This document shows positions 43,458 through 55,130 of a stretch of 64,000 nt of DNA, piece after piece. A model generated the notes under the pieces. It saw nothing but the letters and a program-made list of their open reading frames with translations, did no database searches and was not told the origin of the DNA. The DNA lies in contig NC_090280.1 of assembly GCF_037392515.1 (NCBI RefSeq), positions 23,875,118 through 23,939,117 on the forward strand, given 5' to 3'. The position numbers and the translations under genes were made by a program. Numbering within the stretch: the first letter of the stretch is position 1; the number at the start of each line of letters is the position of its first letter. The stretch is from Haliotis asinina (Eukaryota; Mollusca; Gastropoda; Lepetellida; Haliotidae).

Positions 43458-44962
43458 CCAGTGTTTGTCATTTGGTAGACTGCTACCAGGGATCAAACCA
43501 TTCTTTCAGACTCTATGTAGTCACTCCATCCACTGGACTAACGGATCCTAAACTTTACTGACTGGAAACTAATGAAGTACCCTCGCCACGCACATTTGCT
43601 CATATTTCTGTTGTATATCGTTTAGGCAGTCCGATTACTCTTAAATTGTTCGCTCGTCACTGAATATTCTCTTCGTTTCCCAAGAACAGAAATATTCAAG
43701 TTAAAAAGAGGCGTAGACCCGAAAAAACTCAGTGAGGGACAATCACAGTCACTCCAGCTCGATTGATCACCTGATCGGTATTGTAAATTATAGAGCTTGC
43801 AAGTTATTCCCACTTACTTTAAGAAGTCGTCTACTACCCTCTCTCCTTCGGGAAATACACTCGGTGTATGATACCCGTGCTTGCATAATAGCCTCTGTAT
43901 ATTACCCACAGTGTGTATTACACCAAGGCTACTGGAGGAAATAAAACACGATTAAATGTAGAAACAAGACCTGGAATGGTGTTTCATTTCAATTTCAGTC
44001 GTACAGTTACAGCATGTTTACATTATATTTAGATTTACAAGGCTGTAACTAGATCATGTAGGTGATAAAGAAAATAAGTGCTCAGCAAAAACTACATTGA
44101 CAGCACAGCTGAAACAGTTGTGTTAATCTCATTGGGATGGGTTGAGAGCTGCATGCCGAGATATAAAGAACGTCGCAGATACGTAAGCTCCGAGTTTGGC
44201 ACAAACCAGTGTTATCAAGTTATCACGCCACGTGGTACGCGCTGGACTGGTCTCAACAATAATACACCCATCTTGACTTCATATCAGAAGGTCAGTCTAT
44301 TTGGAAAATTAGCCCAAAGGCCCGGCGCGTCTTGATGACTTGCAGGCACTGGCGAACCTGGGCTGAAGTCGAGGGAAGCTGATGCAGCCTAACCTCGCCC
44401 GGGGATTGATGGATGCACCAATATGTCACCACTTATCTCATACAGATGAAAAATTCTTATTCACGTAAATCCACATTCTGAGATAGACTGATTTATCATT
44501 TGTGTGTCTGAAAAAGCTGTTTGCTGTCAGTACCCAAGCAGATTCGGGTCTGAAATCTAAATTAGTTTTTTCCTCAAAATGAAACCAAGCTGGGTTAGGT
44601 TACGATAATATTGCTATTGCAAAAGTTTGACAGCGATATTTTTAAAACAGCACATGGAGATTATTTTAGAAGCCCTGCGCGATATATTAACAGGAAAATC
44701 GCTTCAGCAATTGGTGATGAAGAAACATGTCCAGTGTCCCACATCGATGACAAGCCTCTAAGATTGATGAAGTTATGTCGCTATTAACCACCGTGAACTA
44801 TAAACAGGATTAGATATCCGGCATGTGGTCATGGAACAAATCGGGACAATGCGAAGGAGCTCTATCAATGGTGGTTAATTTTGTTAAAGTTCACTGTCCC
44901 ACTGGGTGTCAGTGTGACCTGTACGTGGATGTCACACCAACACACACCAACAACAAGCAAGT
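43458..44962. other. Intergenic, nothing recognised
   Basis: A degraded reverse SINE-like tail at 43490-43550 (accagggatcaaaccattct, ccatccactggactaacgga). No exon is convincing. Confidence 0.4.
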
Positions 44963-45061
44963 CTGGGCCTAGATTTTCGAAGCTCTCATAACGCTAATTT
45001 AGGCGTAATTTAATGTTAGTGTATGATCTCAGCACTAAGAGAGCTTCCAAAATCTAGGCCC
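44963..45061. mobile_element. TTCGAAGC palindromic MITE, copy 6
   Basis: ctgggcctagattttcgaag ... gagcttccaaaatctaggcc. Confidence 0.9.
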
Positions 45062-45235
45062 TGGATTAATTTAACATACGGTTCTACTGCATTGTCTTGC
45101 AGTTGTGTGAAGTCATTTCGTACAGCTGAAAGATGTAATGTCACAGCTTTAGCGTGATCGTTGATTTAGGGCTGTAGAGTAATACGGGTTCAAAACTCAA
45201 AAGTGGAAATTAAGGTTTAAAGTTTCTTGGTTAGG

Positions 45236-45345
45236 CCGGGATGCTGAGTAACCTAATGGTTAAAGTGGCTGCTCGTCACGCTGAAAACCAAGGTTCGATT
45301 CCTCACATGGGTCCAATGTGTTTCATGGGTCTCGGTGTTTCATTT
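45236..45345 (+). repeat. SINE 5' part, plus orientation
   Basis: gtaacctaatggttaaagtg, gctgctcgtcacgctgaaaa, aaggttcgattcctcacatg and ggtccaatgtgt. Confidence 0.82.
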
Positions 45346-45669
45346 AATGTACATACCCCCTTGTAGTACAAACCAATATTAGCGATTTGATACTATGATC
45401 GTTTTTGTTAAACAACTTTTCTCCTGATTGGAATACAATTCTCAGAATCAATTGGTCATTTGGCAAGGTAAAATTATGAGGATTTCGCAATCTTAATTTA
45501 ACTTTATTCGATTTACTTTTTTGTGTAAAGTGAACTCCATCGGTATGTTTTCATTGCAAACAGACTATACATTCGTAATGAATCTTTGAATTCCCACGCG
45601 ACCTATTGCTCACTTTTCATGTCAGCTGTCATGTCTGTATGGCCAAGTCGTGAAGATGCTATCAGTAGC
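45346..45669. other. Intergenic, nothing recognised
   Basis: Nothing could be named. Confidence 0.3.
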
Positions 45670-45977
45670 ATTAATTTAGGAGATACACATCATGTGTTGG
45701 CCAATTTCCGGGTGTTATTGAGTATTTGAAGCACGGGAATGCATTTGGAACCGACGCAGTGAATAGTCTTGCAGTTTCCGGGAATCTGATACCATTTGAT
45801 CATGTTTTTCAACCAATCAGATTACAGAACACAGTAACTTTGGGTTTACAATATTTGTTAAGTCTGTCAAAAATTGTCATTTATGACCACATATTGCCAA
45901 ATCAAGCAAAATAGATGTTGTGAAATTACTACCATTCGTTTTCTTATCTGAAATATACATTCAATACCAACAGAAAC

Positions 45978-46076
45978 TTATTACTCACCCGCTAAAGATA
46001 CAGAGACTACTAAACTAAACTATGATAACTTTGTAAAGCTGTTAAACAGTGATATCTTCAACGGGTGAGTAATAAA
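45978..46076. mobile_element. Small foldback, ttattactcacccg ends
   Basis: cttattactcacccg (45978-45992) and its reverse complement cgggtgagtaataa (46062-46075) flank about 70 bases. A related half, tgagtgagtaataaac with ctaaacagtg, is at 47597-47633. Confidence 0.6.
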
Positions 46077-47114
46077 TCACTGTTTAGTAATTAAATTTTT
46101 ATTGTGTTCATTAAAATTCTGGCAATCTGATTGGTTAACTGGGAACATTTCTTTTGAGTTCATTTCCCAATGAATCTGAAAAAAAATAAGCCACGCCCAC
46201 CGAACCGGACTACTTTCGGACCTGAGGAATGTCGGGGAATACCTTTACACAGCGAGGGAATTCCCTTGCACTCGGGTACCTTATTGAACTTTGGGTAAAC
46301 ACTGAAGTGATACATTGTGATTAACATAAACAAACAACTCAAAATTATCCGTGAACGTTAATAACGTTGCAACGCATCGACAAGAGCATGAGCACGATGG
46401 AACATCAGTTCATGGCATCGCAATCCCAGTCACATCACACCCTCTTTCTATTTGCGCAAATACTACAATCTCAGTTCCACTAACTTCATATCATCGGGCT
46501 TCATTTCCAATTCTCACTTTTCAAACTGTCTCTTTCAGTTCGCAGGTAGTATTTCAAACGTTTGAACTTAAAACTTTGCCGATACCGGGACGCGTCACGT
46601 TGAGTTGTTCCACCCTGATTCGCCGACCGATGTTAGCTTGGTTGACTGACGGCTGTTTGGGGGTGCTGTATGCTGATTGGCTAATGGTTTGGTTGGCGTG
46701 TCATTTTATGTAAATAAGTCACCTGAGTCATGTCACGCCATTACCGAATTCTTACACCGAAAATGTTAATCGGTGGTAACAAAGACATCTGTTTCGATGA
46801 ATGTGATTATGTTTAAAGAAAATAAAGTTGTTGAAAGGTATAGTATTTGTTTGCTGAATTTAATCATAAGGATTGAGAGTGTTTTTCTTTCGTTTCATTG
46901 AAGTATGAAACTAAAAACCAATGTGCAAACTTTTGTAAGAATCCGCTAATCCTTAAATAATTGTACATTGTGTATTGTAAACCAAAAGTTACTGTGTTCT
47001 GTAATCTGATTGGTTGAAAAACATGATCAAATGGTATTAGATTCCCGGAAACTGCAAGACTATTCACTGCGTACTGACACGTAAACAATTGTTTTACTGT
47101 GTCATCAACAGTGG

Positions 47115-47474
47115 TGACGTCATTCAAATCATATTGTGACGTAAAGTTAGAATGACGTCACAAATGAGCAACTCCAGATGCTACAATGGGAACCAGCTGA
47201 TACGGCCAGCTGATGACACTTCACTGCTGTACCCCTACTCGATGTAAACGAGTGCAGACAGTAAAACCCCTTTTCTTTACTTTTTTGTTTACAATGTCGA
47301 TAAACATCGTGTGTTGGCCAATTTCCGGGTGTTATTGAGTATTTGAAGCACGGGAATGCATTTGGAACCGACGGCGTCAGCCGGAGGTTTCAAATGAAAT
47401 ATTCCCGTGCTTATGTTTATCTCCTAAATAACATCGCGTGATGTCGTATGTATGACGTCAAAGTTATGACGTCA
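47115..47474. promoter_or_regulatory. Cluster of four perfect CRE octamers
   Basis: TGACGTCA occurs at 47115-47122, 47153-47160, 47453-47460 and 47467-47474, with a near match TGACGTAA at 47137-47144. CREB/ATF-family factors bind this palindrome. No adjacent gene is recognised. Confidence 0.5.
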
Positions 47475-47842
47475 CAATGCTAATACCTCTGTCACAATAG
47501 TTTTTGACCTTGCTTGACTCGCGGAAAGCAGTGTGAAACCACACTCGTTGATTTCTTAGAAAAGAAGTACTTTGCTCGATATTATTTTGCTAATGTTGAG
47601 TGAGTAATAAACAAAATACTAAACAGTGTTCAGTGTAACCCCATATTTATCAAAATCGTGAATGATATCGGTATCGAACTCGCTTTCGCTCGTTGCATAC
47701 CAAAACCATTCTCTCGTTTCATAGATAATGGTATCACACGGGGCATAGTTTTTTAAATATTCTCTATAATCCTTCTAGTGCAGCGTGTAAGTAGATCAAA
47801 CTGTAATTGTACTATCGGCCTCAGGGCCAACACTGCTAAATA

Positions 47843-49204
47843 TACTCATGGAAAAATTTAAGGGAACGCATGTTTCTTTGGGCAATTCAATATTTCTGTT
47901 TACTAACTTCAGCGTCGTGTATTATCGTTTTCGTGAAGAGCAGTTCACTCAAACTCACCATAATGCTTTCCATGCATGTGCACTACATGCTCCTAAAGTT
48001 ACATGCACTTAGATTTACACGTGACGTGTATGTGCACTGTCAAACACAACGGTTAAAAACATTGTTAACATGGCGAGACAGTACTTAACTTTGGCACAGA
48101 AATGGGAGGCAACTGGCATGGTTAATGGTGGAAGCTCATTAGGACAGGTTGCAACAACTTTTCACAAATCTGTTAGCGTGATATCCAGACTTTGGAATCT
48201 CTATAGAGCGACTGGTGACGTCAAAATGAGGCGTGGTCGGGGACGGAAAAAGAAAACCACCCCACGGGATGACCGGACCCTACTCCTTATTGCTCTGCGA
48301 GACAGGTTCAAATCATCCTCCAAAATCAATACGGAATTCAGGCGAAGAACAAACGTCAGAATTTGTTCATGTACAGTGCGTAATCGTCTTAAATCGGCTG
48401 GTCTAAAAAGCCTCAGTCCATTGGCTAGAATCAACATGACTGAGCAACACAAGCGCTTGAGACTGCAGTGGGCACGGAACCGTGGATGAAGAACCGTACG
48501 TCAATGGAGAAACACCATGTTTAGTGATGAGAGCAGGTACACACTTGACCATAATGACGGTCGAATTCGAGTTTGGAGACGCGTTGGGGAACGTCACAGT
48601 GCCTGCACCATTAAACAGCATGATCATTTTGGAGGGGCTCTGTTATGGTGTGGGGCGGGTTTCCCTTTAACCACAAAACAGATCTTGTGCGTCTTGATGG
48701 CAGGATAACAGGTGTACGATATCGTGATGAGATCTTGAACCCGACTGTGATCCCTTTTGCGCGTACAGCAAGTCGAATGTTCGAGTTCCAGCATGACAAT
48801 GTCCGCCCTCACATCGCTCATGTTTGTCGGGACAGACTGAGGGCTGCAGGTGTCCGGGTGTTGCAATGGCCGGGTAAAAGCCCTGATCTTAACCCCATCG
48901 AACATCTTTGGGATGTTCTTGGCCGCAATGCTCGGGACAGACCTGTTCAACCCAACAATTTGGATGAACTTTTCGTGGCTGTCCAGGAAGAATGGCGTAG
49001 AATTCCGATTGGTACCATCCGTACACTCATTCGCAGCATGCCACGACGATGCCAAGCAGTTCTCCAGAGACATGGGGGACACACTCGATATTGATTTTCA
49101 TCACTTGACATAAGCCTTTTCGTCTGTATGATCTTTTCTCTTACTGTTTCAAAGATTAAAAGTCACGGCTATTTCATGCGTTCCCTTAAATTTTTCCATG
49201 AGTA
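47843..49204 (+). mobile_element. Tc1-like (DD34E) transposon, full length
   Basis: Perfect 30 bp inverted repeats: 47843-47872 starts tactcatggaaaaatttaag and 49175-49204 is its exact reverse complement. It is flanked by TA at 47841-47842 and 49205-49206, the Tc1/mariner target. The element is 1362 bp with one broken transposase gene. The identical ends suggest fairly recent insertion. Confidence 0.95.
48070..49094 (+). pseudogene. Tc1 transposase, one stop and one frameshift
   Basis: It starts MARQYLTLAQKWEATGMVNG, with an N-terminal helix-turn-helix (SLGQVATTFHKSVSVISRLW), a basic hook RRGRGRKKKTTP, then FSDESRYTLD, FQHDNVRPHIA and SPDLNPIEHLWDVLG, and ends HGGHTRY. The spacing between the second Asp and the Glu is 34, so DD34E. 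A TGA at 48487-48489 interrupts the frame just before the first catalytic Asp. A frameshift near 48640-48650 (in the family's V-M-V-W-G-G segment) moves the rest to another frame. It is inactive as it stands, but only lightly decayed. Confidence 0.93.
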
Positions 49205-49206
49205 TA

Positions 49207-51040
49207 TAATCGACCTATTGTCCGACCGTACTTTTGAGAGGAATCTCATGAATAATATTGTGCAATATCGTCATTATCTGAAAGCCTTCAGACGCATACT
49301 CCGGAGAGATGTCCTGTAAACCTGACGCTGCGTCTAATTTATACATGAACATATACTCATTAATCAGATGAACCGCCATGCATTTAGTTCAATTGAACTG
49401 CAGAAAATACATAGCTCTTCAGGGACGGGAAAACATGATATTCAAATATAACATAAACTCAAATGAAGTAAGCATGCATATCACATTTTATGTTTGCAGC
49501 TTGTACAAAGGTTTGAGATGTTGAATAAAACGAGTCACCGAAGACAGATTCACCGGGATGTGGTGAATATACATCGGAACTAGTCCTCACATCTTTCTAT
49601 AAGATAGTCTTTTAGAAGTGCTCCTTGTGAGGTGTTTGGCACAGTCATTATGCGGCAGGCAGGGAACCTGATCTGGATGTGCCAGGGGATCGGGGAAATA
49701 TTTGTACACATAAACACAGACCATACCAGTGTATGGTGTTTCACATGACACGAGCAGTGGTTCTCATTTAGTTATTTTACGAAGGAAAAACGTGATTAGT
49801 GTTAATTTAAAGATTCTATACTGTTTTGCAAATGACAAGGAATATTGGGTGTAGACGATATCCACCAGTATCAGAAAATGAAGCCGGGACGTGGTAGTTT
49901 CAAGTGTTAGCTCGTCATCAAAACATGCCAAAAGATCGGTGTCCGATTTCCACGTGGGCACAATGTGAACATCTCATTTACAGACACAGGGCTTGGCGAG
50001 ACCTGTTGACAAACAACGTTTCATTTTCGTAGTTTCATGGTTGTCAGCAGACACAAAGGAACAGAAAGTCCTTGCGGGATTAATAAATTGCCGATCTAAC
50101 CATCCGCAAGTTAGCATGATGTTACGACTGTCAAGAGCTGTGACATGCAAACATGGTTGCACACTTGGTCTAGTGTTGGCGGTTCCGCAGTTTGGAAATA
50201 TACGTTTGCCACCGGAAGTTAACTGGGCCCCGTTTCGCGTCACGCAAGTTGCGCGCGCTACTTTTATTACGTGACCCCAACAGCGTGTGAAAACCGGAAT
50301 GGCAACTGCATGTTCGTCACAGCAGGCTGACCGTACATCTGCATGGTGATGCTGGCATAAAGATATAGGCTGGTGTTCCCGTCTAACCTGAAGGATGTTT
50401 ACTCACACCTTGTATCCTCATTTCTTCATACTGATAATTGATAAGACCAATAAGACACAAGACTGAATTGTGCATCAGACGTCTAATAGTTTAAAATAAA
50501 CATCTTGTTATGTTGAATGTGAATATGAACTTCGAATACAGGCGTGTTGTTGGTACATGTCATGCTTTCCGTGTGCACGTTTTCCCAGTGTTCTTACAAG
50601 CTGTAAATATCAGATGAAATCTGCTAGAACGATGGAAAGGTTTTTGTTTGACATCAAGAGGTAATGTGTTCACCTATAGCCTATACTATATATCCGATGA
50701 TTTGTTCGTGTAGTTGGTAGACGGTATGGGAAAACATCATACTTCATATTCTGTGTGTCAGTATTATCGCCCCAGAAAAACACACGAGAAAGTACTTTAG
50801 TAGTGTCAAACACGTACAATACACATACACTCTCAATTTGTTGTAAAGTATAAAGGTTATTTGAAATATCAAGTTTCAATATGACCGGCACGACGCCTCT
50901 GAGGTGTGTGGACTGTTTGTGAAGTCCCAACTTTGTATCCAAACACATTGTTGCAAATCAAATTTGACTGTTATTACCTGTTACTGATCTGGACTTAATT
51001 AATCAATTTGCAGATCATGGCAGGGCACACTAGTGCGCTC
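49207..51040. other. Intergenic; CpG-rich patch at 50150-50290
   Basis: Most of it shows nothing. 50205-50285 is unusually CpG-rich, with the ETS-like accggaagt and gcgtcacgcaagttgcgcgc, which looks like a promoter. It is followed by a short frame starting ggaATGGCAACTGCATG (50299). No gene could be attached. Confidence 0.35.
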
Positions 51041-51335
51041 CTTGCATTAGAAGTACTTAAACATTGAAACATCATGCATCTTAATGTACAGCTGTACAAG
51101 TAAGTCACCCCACCGCTCCTTGCATTAGAGGTACTTAAACATTGAAACATCATGCATCTTAATGTACAGCTGTACAAGTAAGTTACCCCACCGCTTCTTG
51201 TATTAGAAATACTTAAACATTGAAACATCATGCATCTTAATGTAAGCTGTACAAGTAAGTTACCCCACCGCTCCTTGCATTAGAGATACTTAAACATCGA
51301 AACATCATGCATCTTAATGTACAGCTGGACAAGTG
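51041..51335. repeat. 78 bp tandem repeat, ~3.8 copies
   Basis: Units start at 51041, 51119, 51197 and 51274 with cttgcattagaagtacttaa, then cattgaaacatcatgcatct, taatgtacagctgtacaagt and aagttaccccaccgctc. The copies are over 90% alike by eye. The unit contains the palindrome gtacagctgtac. Confidence 0.95.
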
Positions 51336-53332
51336 TGCATCACCAGCTTTAGTGAGCAGTGAACACATCTGAGAGTATTTAATTGTGAAACAAGCTGTTT
51401 GTGGATTATAGGAGCATAATTTTTTAATACATTTTTGGATAATATTCTTGTAGCTCCCATTTTTCTACAATTCAAGCGTTAATTGGTCAAAAAGTTTGGT
51501 TTAGAGTAATTAGCTGTCTTATTAAATATTTGCGAATTATCTGTTTTATGTGTCAGTGTTATTAGGTTCTGTGACACTGGCGTATTAAGCTCAGTGCATC
51601 AAAACGATAGGGTGGAAACAGACCTTTTGTTAAACAATACAGACATTGTATGTGTCAAAGGCGCCCTCTACCTTGGAAACAATAGTCAATAAACATTCGT
51701 AACAACATTAAGCTCCGCTGGCTTGAAGCGGATTACAGAACATCTGGCTGCAACATTGACGTCCACAGAGCATCAAGCAGAGAAGAAAGCAATAGCCGAT
51801 TCTTGAACGCCAGAATAGGCATAGTCGGGGGTTGTAATGATGAGACAGTCACTAGAACTTGGGAATGATCTTTAACCCCTAGATAATTCTGTGCTGAGAA
51901 AATCGTAGCAATGTATTGGCGAGAACTAAGCATTGAGCGTCTATACCCAGTTGGAGGCGCGATTGTAAAGCAAGGTCTGCATCTCGGTCGTGTATTGGAA
52001 TGTTTAGGTGGGTTTTTGTCGGGGTTCGTGTTATTTTCTGCCGTGTGTGCCAAGTAGAATATTCAGTCAGTAGGTTTTATTATTGCGTCTCATTTGTATG
52101 GAGCTATTGCGCCTTGCTTTTCTACTGTGTGTTGCTGAGTCGGTTTGGGTCCTGATACACAAAACTTTCGTAACGATAAGCCCGATTATAACGCTTATCA
52201 GTTGGGGTGAAACAGTATACCGCATTGCAATAAAAAATCGGTGTTTTCGTGCCACCATTTTACTAACCTTTTTAATCCTTTACTATGTGCATCCATGTTA
52301 ATTATAGTTTGAAAAGTCCCTTCGTAGTAAAACCTGATGTGGTTATTTATCATCATATATTCTACAGCCGATATTTATCAAGCACATTCAGAACCGTAAA
52401 TGTCAAAGTGAAGTTTCTGTATTGATTCGAGATGAACGGTTTTGACGATGTTTTCCTCGGCTTCTTTAACCACTGTGATAAAGTCAACATCAGACATTGA
52501 CAGCAGATAATAACCAATTACATATCTGCATAACACGTGAAGGTCATACACACTGTAATGAACACGCGTCACTCAGAAGTAAGTGATAGTTTAATTGCAC
52601 AACGATGCAGCTCAACCCCTAGCTTTTGATTAGGAAAGGAAGCATCAGCCACCCTTTCTATAACACCATTCTCAGTGAGGAGCTCAGCGCTCTGTGATCA
52701 GTGATCAAAAGTGTTATCAGTTAGAGGTGATTGATTGTTTGTTGGTAGAAGAAACACACCATGCATAGTGTTATATTAACTTGAGGCGGAACAAATAAGT
52801 CAAGTAGGGACCGCTTTCGGAGCCCGTTCTTGACAGTCTTATGTTAACTACATTGTCTCTCCAATGTTGAATTGTGCATACACTAAATCATGTTCAAACC
52901 CTACGTGCTCCCCTCCTGGAGCCACATCCAGGAAACGTTTGTACAATTATGATATTTATAAGCCAGTTTTAAAGTATAGAGTTACGACAGCTCGTAAGGT
53001 TACGAACGCTTGGGAAAACAGCTTTATGAGCATAACCGTCTTGGTATTTGACTAACCATTGTAAAATCGTTATGCCATTTCCCACATGCCCACTAACACA
53101 ATGTAGCCGAGTAACATTATGTAGATCATCATGCAGCTTATCAACCCTGGTTTTCGACCACCTTAGCGCTAGGATTTCTATGTAATAGTGCCCCCTGGTG
53201 TTGCATCTTATCCAGCAGAGAGAGACGCACGTCTTTGTGCCGCAATTCAGAATGCAATGTTGAGTCGAAATGGGACTGTCCAATAAACTATCGTTGTGGG
53301 TTCGCATCCTGTTCGCTCTGATTTTGTTTCCT
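51336..53332. other. Intergenic with MITE fragments
   Basis: Pieces of the CGAAACGTTCGTAG hairpin family at 52145-52200 and 52970-53015, half a TTCGAAGC MITE at 53150-53170, and a tRNA-like SINE trace at 53290-53310 (gtgggttcgcatcctgttcg). No gene is recognised. A 106-codon minus frame at 51733-52053 has no family motif. Confidence 0.45.
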
Positions 53333-53450
53333 GGGCCCTTATTCTCGAAACGTTCGTAGCCGTAACAATTCTTAACTTTTATCGTAGCCAATGTGTTAAG
53401 AATGGGCTTAAGAAGTTCGTAGGGCTACAAACGTTTCGAGAATAGCTAGC
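53333..53450. mobile_element. Hairpin MITE (CTCGAAACGTTCGTAG), near complete
   Basis: gggcccttattctcgaaacg with ttcgtagc pairs with gggctacaaacgtttcgaga atagct. The inner arms are aattcttaac / gttaagaat. Confidence 0.8.
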
Positions 53451-53544
53451 CTGGTTCCCGAGCTTATTCACCATGCATATTAATCGCCTCCATAATAATA
53501 CATCCCACATAGACACGGGCCTCACAATAAGGCAGACTGAAAAC

Positions 53545-53735
53545 ATCAAACATGTTCCGTATCTGACAAAATGACATGTCTATAAAAAGGGTAATGTTGC
53601 CTCTCTAAACTGGGCTGAACCCATTCCGTACCTGAATGAATGACATGCTGACATAGCCTCTCTGACTGACTTGGACTGAACACGCTCAGCACCTGACAGA
53701 ATGAGATGTCAAGGAGAAAAGATTGCATATCTGCA
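53545..53735. repeat. ~64 bp minisatellite, left part
   Basis: ctgacttggactgaacacgc, tcagcacctgacagaatgag and atgtcaaggagaaaa. It continues at 54769, so the array is split by the long inverted repeat. Confidence 0.85.
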
Positions 53736-54768
53736 GGCCCCCCTAAGTAATTGAAGGAATTACAGCAAATTTGAAGGAATTGCATCTCAAATGTAAACAA
53801 ACGCAGCCCACTCGCGAAACAATTGCAGCGATATCGGTAGTTTAGCGGTAATAACAGAAATACATCGGCCCTATCGGAAGCAATGTCGGTAATACTGGAA
53901 ACACGATCGGCCATCTTCGGAGATTTTTCGGTCGCGAGCGGAAACTCACGCAGCAAAACATGGCGTCGTTGGAAGAAGCGCCCGTCTCGGTGAGATTTGT
54001 TTTTAGTTCCTACTATTACATTTTCATACTTATCCATCTTTGACCACCCGCGTTGAATGCGTTTAGGTATGAGGTGTTGTCGGGGCAATAGCTTATGTTT
54101 TTAGGAAAAGATTGTCACTGCAGAAGAGTGTCACAAGTCATGCCCCTGGAGATTGTTTACATCTGAACATCGAAGTCGTGCCGATGATTACGAACATCAT
54201 GAACGTGCGCCATGAAGAAGTTTATGAGCCATAATTTTTCTTGCTACGAAGTGCAATTGACAAATTTAAACACATTTTACAAAAAAAATGATGTTATATC
54301 TGGCGCACGTTCGTAATCATCGGCACGACTTCGATGTTCAGATGTAAACAAACTACAGGGGCATGACTTGTGACACTCTCCTAGAGTGACTATCTTTTCC
54401 TAAAAACATAAGCTTTTGCCCCGACAACACCTCATACCTAAACGCATTCAACACGGGTGGTCAAAGATGGATAAGTATAAAAATGTAATAGTAGGAACTA
54501 AAAACAAATCTCACCGAGACGGGCGCTTCTTCCAACGACGCCATGTTTTGCTGCGTGAGTTTCCGCTCGCGACCGAAAAATCTCCGAAGATGGCCGATCG
54601 TGTTTCCAGTATTACCGACATTGCTTCCGATAGGGCCGATGTATTTCTGTTATTACCGCTAAATTACCGATATCGCTGCAATTGTTTCGCGAGTGGGCTG
54701 CGTTTGTTTACATTTGAGATGCAATTCCTTCAAATTTGCTGTAATTCCTTCAATTACTTAGGGGGGCC
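53736..54768. mobile_element. Long inverted-repeat element (arms 477 and 468 bp)
   Basis: 53736-54212 and 54301-54768 are near-perfect inverted copies around an 88 bp loop. The 9-base arm length difference is one internal indel (gaacatcatgaacgtg versus gaacgtg). Outer ends: ggcccccctaagtaattgaa. The visible differences are few and include CpG-type transitions (cccgcgttg/cccgtgttg). No transposase is seen. Confidence 0.93.
53960..53989 (+). other. First-exon-like segment in left arm (mirrored at 54544-54515)
   Basis: caaaacATGGCGTCGTTGGAAG ends in GTCTCG/gtgagatt, reading MASLEEAPVS before a consensus donor. It is preceded by the promoter-like word cggccatcttcgg. The same segment sits on the minus strand of the right arm, so the two face each other. 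No protein family is recognised. Confidence 0.35.
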
Positions 54769-55130
54769 TGTCTGAAAGACTTGGACCGAACACGCTCAGC
54801 ACCTGACAGATTGTCGTGTCCAGGAGAAAATGTAGCCTGTTGGATTTATACCGAACATCTTCAGCACTTGTTCAGTAATGTGTTCCCTGTGTGACTGACT
54901 TGGACTGAACACGTTCAGCACCTGACAGAATGACATGTTAACGGGATAACGTAGCCTCTCTGACAGACTTAGACTGAACACGCTTAGCACCTGACAGATT
55001 GACGTGTCCAGGAGATAATGTAGCCAGTTGGATCAGTAATGTGTTTAAGAAATATTGCAGCCTGTCCCACTGGCCCAGACTCAGCTCGTTCTGCCTCTGA
55101 CACATGACGTATCCACGAAGTACCTGAGCC
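54769..55130. repeat. ~64 bp minisatellite, right part
   Basis: gacttggaccgaacacgctc with agcacctgacag recurs near 54793, 54858, 54919 and 54982, with diverged copies to about 55100. Confidence 0.85.

Larger units (their letters stand above)
45670..47475. repeat. Composite repeat block with inverted copies
   Basis: 45670-45755 holds the ttggccaatttccgggtg head. 45756-45860 (gaatagtcttgcagtttccg ... aacacagtaactttgggttt) recurs inverted at 46973-47072. A second head is at 47300-47425, with an inner hairpin formed by cacgggaatgcatttg and caaatgaaatattcccgtg. Shared peptides in opposite-strand frames come from this and are not genes. It is probably one or two decayed foldback elements. Confidence 0.75.

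Noticed and set aside
45726-47127. Two frames sharing VNSLAVSGNLIPFDHVFQ on opposite strands
   Set aside because: The shared peptide comes from an inverted dispersed repeat, not from related genes.
48201-49082. Minus-strand frames over the Tc1 element
   Set aside because: They are shadows of the plus-strand transposase, which carries all the family motifs.
53546-54775. 180- and 119-codon frames encoding almost the same protein (MPRQHLIPKRIQ...)
   Set aside because: They are mirror copies from the inverted repeat. The opposite strand holds the more gene-like ATG, donor and promoter words, and no domain is recognisable in these frames.
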